Below, one piece after another: positions 41,246 through 43,522 of a stretch of 43,522 nucleotides of DNA. The translations under genes were made by a program, and so were the position numbers. The stretch spans positions 1 to 43,522 of the forward strand of contig JAISLN010000203.1 in the NCBI GenBank assembly GCA_031290835.1, read 5' to 3'. This stretch comes from Prevotellaceae bacterium. GTDB taxonomy: Bacteria > Bacteroidota > Bacteroidia > Bacteroidales > UBA932. The notes below the pieces were generated by a model. The model did not search any database, was not told where the DNA came from, and saw only the letters and a list, made by a program, of their open reading frames with translations. Within the stretch, counting starts at the first letter, position 1; every line of letters begins with the position of its first letter.

Positions 41246-41508
41246 AAAATGTAGTTTAAGAATAAATTATTGATTATTAAAGCTATCTCTGATTATTTCA
41301 GCGCTATCAGCTTGTATTGAGCTATTTTGTTTTGTATGATTATTTTGCTTTGATATTCTCCCTACCTTTGTTTCACGGTTTTTGCTGTTACGTCGAAGCT
41401 CTTGTAGAATTTATTGAAATTAAAAATATGCAAATATACGAATTTTTTGATGCTGCACAAAAGCATGAAAAAAACATTGTAGTGTGCAGCATGATAGCCT
41501 GATATAGT
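41246..41508. other. Intergenic region between acidic protein and mnmD
   Basis: No gene seen. A TACCTTTG box at 41363-41370 matches the -7 consensus on the plus strand but lies 139 bp from the mnmD start and lacks a well-spaced TTG, so the mnmD leader could be long. The rest is AT-rich. Confidence 0.4.
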
Positions 41509-42162
41509 ATGCAAAATATAGCTGTTACCGCCGATGGCTCTCACACTGTCAGGAGCGAGCAATTCAACGAATGTTACCACTCGGAGCGTGGCGCTGTTAT
41601 GGAGTCACGGCACGTGTTTATTGACGCCGGGTTTAGGCAGGTGGAGCGAGCACAAATTGCTGTGCTTGAGGTTGGATTTGGCACGGGGCTAAATGCTTTA
41701 CTTACCATGCTTGAGGCCGAAAAATCGGGCCAACACGTTTACTACGAAAGCATTGACCCCTACCCTCTTGATTTATCTACCGCCGAGATGCTTAACTTTT
41801 CAGCATTTTTGGGCATTGACAAGCAGCTGTTTATGGAGCTTCATCGGCATGAATGGAATACGCCATTTGCCGTAACGCCCCGCTTCACGCTGCACAAAAT
41901 TAAGAAAAACTTGCTGAATTACAGCCTGCAAGGAAAATTTGACGTGGTGTACTTCGATGCGTTTTCGCCCGAAGCTCAACCGGAGCTGTGGACAAACGAG
42001 GTTTTTAGCCGTATTTATAGCTCACTCAACAACAATTCGTTGCTAACAACCTACTCAAGTAAAGGTACAGCCAAAAGAAACCTCCGCGAAGCCGGATTTA
42101 CGGTACAGCGGCTTCCGGGCGCCGGAGGCAAGCGGCACATGCTGAGGGCTGTTAAGCTTTGA
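41509..42162 (+). CDS. mnmD: tRNA 5-methylaminomethyl-2-thiouridine methyltransferase
   Basis: 217 residues, the usual length of stand-alone MnmD (Methyltransf_30, DUF752). It methylates nm5s2U to mnm5s2U at wobble position 34. Motifs: TADGSHTVRSEQFNECYHS near residues 7-25 (substrate-contact region), the SAM-binding LEVGFGTGLNALL (about 53-65), IDPYPL (acidic loop), VVYFDAFSPEAQPELWT (about 147-163), TYSSKGTAKRNLREAGF and RLPGAGGKRHMLRA. No fused MnmC FAD domain, as in most Bacteroidota. The gene is single; the MFS gene follows after 116 bp on the same strand. Confidence 0.96.
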   Translation: MQNIAVTADGSHTVRSEQFNECYHSERGAVMESRHVFIDAGFRQVERAQIAVLEVGFGTGLNALLTMLEAEKSGQHVYYESIDPYPLDLSTAEMLNFSAFLGIDKQLFMELHRHEWNTPFAVTPRFTLHKIKKNLLNYSLQGKFDVVYFDAFSPEAQPELWTNEVFSRIYSSLNNNSLLTTYSSKGTAKRNLREAGFTVQRLPGAGGKRHMLRAVKL

Positions 42163-42266
42163 GCTGAAAGCTAAGAATTGAAGCGTAGGTTTTTAGCGTT
42201 AATGAAGCTTGCTTTTGCGCTTTGCGCCGCTTTTTTGGCTATATTTGCTACCGTTATACCCATCTA

Positions 42267-42272
42267 TAGGAG
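42267..42272 (+). promoter_or_regulatory. Shine-Dalgarno-like site for the MFS gene
   Basis: TAGGAGA lies 6-7 bases ahead of the ATG at 42279. Such a site is unusual for this phylum and supports this start codon. Confidence 0.5.
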
Positions 42273-42278
42273 AACTGA

Positions 42279-43522
42279 ATGTATAAGTGGAGAGAATTAT
42301 TACCCAATAATTTAGGCGTTTTCAGGCAGGTTTTTTCCTCGCTCCGCTCGCGGAACTATCGCCTTTATTTTGCAGGACAATGTATATCAATCACAGGTAC
42401 TTGGATGCAGCAAATTGCCATGAGCTGGCTTGTTTACCGGCTCACGGGCTCGCTGGTGCTGCTGGCCACCATCAACCTGCTGGTGCAGCTGCCAAGCTTC
42501 GTTATCTCACCTTTTTCCGGCGTAATCACCGACCGGTTTGACAGGCATAAAATCATTGTTATCACGCAGCTTTGCATGATGATAGAAGCTCTTACTTTAG
42601 CTACGCTTATGCTTACCGGCGCCATCGCTGTTTGGCAAATTATGGCGCTGGGGCTGTACGTTGGCGTTGTGGCGGCGATTGATGCGCCGGCGCGCCAATC
42701 GCTGACGGTGGAGCTGGTTGATAAAAAGGATATTAGCAACGCTGTGGCGCTCAACTCGGCGGTGTTCAACGGCGCACGGCTGGTGGGGCCGTCCATTGGC
42801 GGGCTTATCGTCGGCTGGCTTGGCGAGGGGTTTTGCTTTTTGATTAACGGCTTGAGCTACATTGCAGTTATCGGCGCTATGCTAAAGATGAGGATTAACC
42901 CAAAAATCTACCATAAGCGCAACGCCCGTATGCTGGAGGAGCTGGGCGAAGGTGTTCGGTACATCAACAGCTTTTTGCCCATCAAGGTGCTGCTTATTAT
43001 GGCGGCGATTATCAGCTTTTTTGGGTTGCCGCTTACGGTGCTTATTCCGGCTTACGTGGGGCAAAATCTTGGCAGCGACAGCCAAATGCTCGGCTTCCTG
43101 ATGTCGGCATTTGGCGCAGGCGCTCTGACAGCCGCCATATACCTTGCCGCCCGAAAGAGCGTGCTGGGGCTGGCCAAGGTGGTGATGCTGTGCACGGCGC
43201 TGTTTGGGTTGGGGCTTATGCTGCTCGCCTACGTGCATACGCCCGCCGTAGCGCTGCTGCTGGCGTTTCCCATCGGTTTTGGCGTAATTGCCGCCATATC
43301 GTCCATCAATACGCTGCTGCAAACCCTTGCCGACGACGACAAGCGCGGCCGCGTGATGAGCATCTACGTGATGGCCATGGTTGGCATGACGCCGCTGGGT
43401 AGCCTGCTGCAAAGCTGGCTGGAGAAGTACATCAGCTTTTCGCTCTGCATTCTGCTGTACGGCGCGGTGTGCGTGCTGGCCGCGCTGGTGTTTGAGCGCT
43501 ACCGGCCTATCGTTCGCCGCCT
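42279..43522 (+). CDS. MFS_3 (EntS-like) exporter, partial
   Basis: A plus-strand frame from ATG 42279 (MYKWRELLPNNLGVFRQVFS) runs off the right edge after about 414 residues. It shows the MFS_3/EntS pattern: FAGQCISITGTWMQQIAMSWLVY (helix 1), the loop-2 motif GVITDRFDRHKII, PARQSLTVELV with NAVALNSAVFNGARLVGPSIGG (helices 4-5), and in the C-terminal half LMSAFGAGALTAAIYLAARK and DDDKRGRVMSIYVMAMVGMTPLGSLLQ. Members export siderophores, macrolides or unknown small molecules from the inner membrane. The substrate cannot be named. The usual length is about 400-450 residues, so little is missing. Confidence 0.92.
   Translation, partial: MYKWRELLPNNLGVFRQVFSSLRSRNYRLYFAGQCISITGTWMQQIAMSWLVYRLTGSLVLLATINLLVQLPSFVISPFSGVITDRFDRHKIIVITQLCMMIEALTLATLMLTGAIAVWQIMALGLYVGVVAAIDAPARQSLTVELVDKKDISNAVALNSAVFNGARLVGPSIGGLIVGWLGEGFCFLINGLSYIAVIGAMLKMRINPKIYHKRNARMLEELGEGVRYINSFLPIKVLLIMAAIISFFGLPLTVLIPAYVGQNLGSDSQMLGFLMSAFGAGALTAAIYLAARKSVLGLAKVVMLCTALFGLGLMLLAYVHTPAVALLLAFPIGFGVIAAISSINTLLQTLADDDKRGRVMSIYVMAMVGMTPLGSLLQSWLEKYISFSLCILLYGAVCVLAALVFERYRPIVRR

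Overview
The window looks like chromosomal DNA of a Bacteroidota bacterium, most likely order Bacteroidales. The evidence is a SusC/SusD pair in a polysaccharide utilisation locus (PUL), four proteins with type IX secretion (T9SS) C-terminal sorting domains, many lipoproteins, and promoters of the Bacteroidota type (TTG, 19-20 nt, TAnnTTTG) with little use of Shine-Dalgarno sites. There are no rRNA or tRNA genes. No species is claimed.

Bases 1-27068 form one co-oriented minus-strand block. In transcription order it holds an IPT/NHL lipoprotein, SusC, SusD and a DUF1735/DUF4973-type lipoprotein (tightly spaced, one operon). These are followed, across long repeat-filled gaps, by a GxGYxYP/PA14 protein, a glutaminase-A-like (DUF4964/5127/4965/1793) lipoprotein, a 1189-residue binding protein with InlB-type repeats, a GH2 enzyme, a small membrane protein, a GH43-CBM6 enzyme, a GH76 lipoprotein and a partial Uma2-family endonuclease. 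The set suggests capture and trimming of a mannose-containing branched glycan. GH76 points to alpha-1,6-mannan, while GH43 and GH2 suggest pentose, galactose or uronic side chains; the exact substrate is not visible. No sensor or sigma factor for this locus lies in the window.

The gaps of the PUL carry the most unusual material: directional elements made of a TTTCTA leader and a small hairpin with a fixed 3-nt loop (TAC, read GTA on the other strand). The stem changes from copy to copy by compensating substitutions. They occur singly and in tandem arrays near 5.5, 15.8, 16.1 and 18.8-19.1 kb. A related family has a GCA loop and includes a 48-bp inverted repeat at 12.9-13.07 kb. AT-rich AATTTTGAATT tracts and a T-rich 22-bp tandem array are also present.

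Bases 27.4-43.5 kb are a mixed region. A (TG)33 microsatellite is followed by an AAA/DUF4143 ATPase, fabD, queA, a divergent NatA/NatB-like ABC exporter, two more DUF4143-type ATPases bracketed by two different pairs of direct repeats, a DUF2027/Smr protein, RNase P RNA, truA (which apparently lacks an ATG, GTG or TTG start), a hipBA toxin-antitoxin pair with a visible operator, an unknown acidic protein, mnmD, and a partial MFS exporter. Housekeeping genes for tRNA modification (queA, truA, mnmD), RNase P and fatty acid synthesis are interleaved with accessory ATPases and the toxin-antitoxin pair.
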